Shown one piece after another: positions 62,626 to 64,000 of a stretch of 64,000 nt of DNA. The translations under genes and the position numbers were made by a program. The notes below the pieces were generated by a model that saw only the letters and a program-made list of their open reading frames with translations, did not search any database and was not told where the DNA came from. This DNA is from Aldrovandia affinis (taxonomy: Eukaryota; Chordata; Actinopteri; Notacanthiformes; Halosauridae). The first letter of the stretch is position 1; each line of letters opens with the position of its first letter. Where the stretch lies: positions 309,501 through 373,500 of the forward strand of contig JAINUG010000037.1 of the NCBI GenBank assembly GCA_029706075.1, written 5' to 3'.

Positions 62626-63494
62626 TACCTCCTTACGGATGCACAGAAGGTACAGCAGAGCTCGTTAGAATGAAGGAATCCTCTCCTCCACTCGCTCTTT
62701 GCCTCTCATCGCCGCAGTGCTGTTCTGAAGTAACCCCGGGCCTTCCGCAATCCCCCACAGCTCTGTGACCTTCGACCTTTCCCTTCCCAATCTCGCTGCT
62801 CTTGACCCAGGTCCGCAGAAACAACACTAAATATTCTCCCGCAGAGTGTTGGCCGTTCTTAGCGGACGTCTGACAGTTTCCTCCCGCGTGGGCCAGGGGT
62901 TCAGCCCTGCCAGCCGGCACGGAGCTGCCGCTAAAGACCATGCTCTTCCTCTTACTGCATGCTGAAGATGCCGAATCTGCAGAGTGCCAGCTGCGCCTAA
63001 TGCGCCCACCATTTGTTCTGTGCTGGAAGAAGAGGGGAAAAGGGCAGGAAAATTAAACCAGCTTGTGTCAAAGATGCAGGTTGGGGAGATGCGGGTTGAG
63101 CATCGACAAATGACTGCCAATTATGCAAACTTCTGCTCCGTTGTCCAAACGTCTGCTCCGGTCAGCGTCCTTACCAGGCCCGATTCCTTCATCACACCTG
63201 CACGCCTGCACCTGAGTGTTATGAGTGAATGAGCGCATGTAAGAGGAGAGAGAAAGAGAGGGAGAAGTACAGGTGTCATCACCTGTCTTGTTAATTTCAC
63301 ACTTTCCGCATTCCCCTTTCATCTCTTCTGGGAGAGATCTGTGCGCAGCCTCTTTGTATTGCTTCCAGTCTACGGTAAAGGTAACCTGCCATGTAATCTG
63401 TGTAGTATTTGATGCAGCAGTGAAGCTGTCATTTTATTTAATCATGCTGAAAGGGGGAGCGAGAGAACAAGGCAGGACGCTGTGTTTTCTTCTT

Positions 63495-63834
63495 ACATTT
63501 TTGTTTCTGATTTTCTCCCATTTTCTCCCAATTTGGTAGCCAATTACACCCGCTATTTTCAAGTCAATCCCCCCCTCGTGTTGTGAGTTCGCTGCCATAG
63601 CCCTGTGACTGGTAGTGACAAAGGCGAAATATTGTCTCCTCCGAGACAGCACTCACCAGGCTGTCGACCGTAACTCCGGTACTACAGAGCCACTCCTGTG
63701 CGCAGCGAACGTCCTGTCGGCTTCCCTCCCCCCTCCTTGGGGCAGACAGTCAATTGCTGCCCCCCGTGGCACTCCCGGCCAGAGCTGACTCTGCCACGTC
63801 GAACGTTGTAACCACTGGACCACGCGGGAGGCCG
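63495..63834 (-). mobile_element. tRNA-derived SINE (family A), near full length
   Basis: On the minus strand the head is GGCCTCCCGCGTGGTCCAGT then GGTTACAACGTTCGACG, like a tRNA with A-box GTGGTCCAGTGGTTA and a weak B-box. A GC-rich body follows (GGGAGTGCCACGGGGGGCAG), then a body end AATTGGCTACCAAATTGGGA and A/G-rich tail. Shorter copies are at 8246-8535 and 26236-26480. Confidence 0.75.
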
Positions 63835-64000
63835 TGTTTTGAACTGTTACCTGCTACATTGCTGCTGAAGAGCTAACAGTTGGTCTGAGCTCAACTGATC
63901 CTGTTAAAAAGTGTGATCACCTGTGTGATCCTGCACCATACTACAGCTGGTGAGTTTTCTGACTGCGCACTTTTGCTTAATGAATATAGAGAGCCTGTAC

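Noticed and set aside
42192-64000. Naming the gene that the right third may belong to
   Set aside because: No coding exon is present. Any name would rest on remembered gene order in other vertebrates, which I could not verify here.

Overview
This window is vertebrate nuclear DNA, almost certainly from a ray-finned (teleost) fish. Genes are split into many small exons with GT-AG introns. The introns and spacers carry fish-type repeats: V-SINEs, other tRNA-derived SINEs sharing one 3' tail, Tc1/mariner elements with TA target duplications, hAT miniature elements with 8-bp duplications, and CA/TA microsatellites. The species cannot be read from the sequence.

The left two thirds hold five protein-coding genes, each rebuilt here exon by exon with consistent splice phase. 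MTMR10 (+, its first part lies before the window; 2752-9744) is a catalytically dead myotubularin. It converges tail to tail on FAN1 (-, 21747-11940), the Fanconi-associated structure-specific nuclease, complete in 13 coding exons. A complete alpha-tubulin gene (-, 27877-25107) follows, with the classic intron right after its ATG. Next is MPHOSPH10 (-, 37799-29759; 11 coding exons), the U3 snoRNP/SSU processome protein, which is head to head with MCEE (+, 38285-41888), the mitochondrial methylmalonyl-CoA epimerase. About 0.5 kb separates these two start codons and carries a CCAAT box and a palindromic ETS site.

The right third (about 42-64 kb) has no recognisable coding gene. It holds a nested Tc1-like element, SINE copies and microsatellites, and several non-repetitive, homeobox-site-rich blocks that look like conserved noncoding elements. 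It also has one candidate promoter plus noncoding first exon (TATA at 47719, perfect donor at 48018) and weaker candidate small exons at 50096-50151 and 52201-52209. This would fit the long 5' flank or first introns of a + strand gene whose coding exons lie beyond the window.

The five genes do not form one pathway: phosphoinositide scaffolding, DNA interstrand-crosslink repair, cytoskeleton, ribosome biogenesis and propionate catabolism. The two gene pairs (MTMR10/FAN1 converging, MPHOSPH10/MCEE diverging) are recurring vertebrate arrangements. I saw no CRISPR array, no viral element and no novel multi-gene system; the more unusual items are structural (hairpins, nested elements, candidate noncoding exons).
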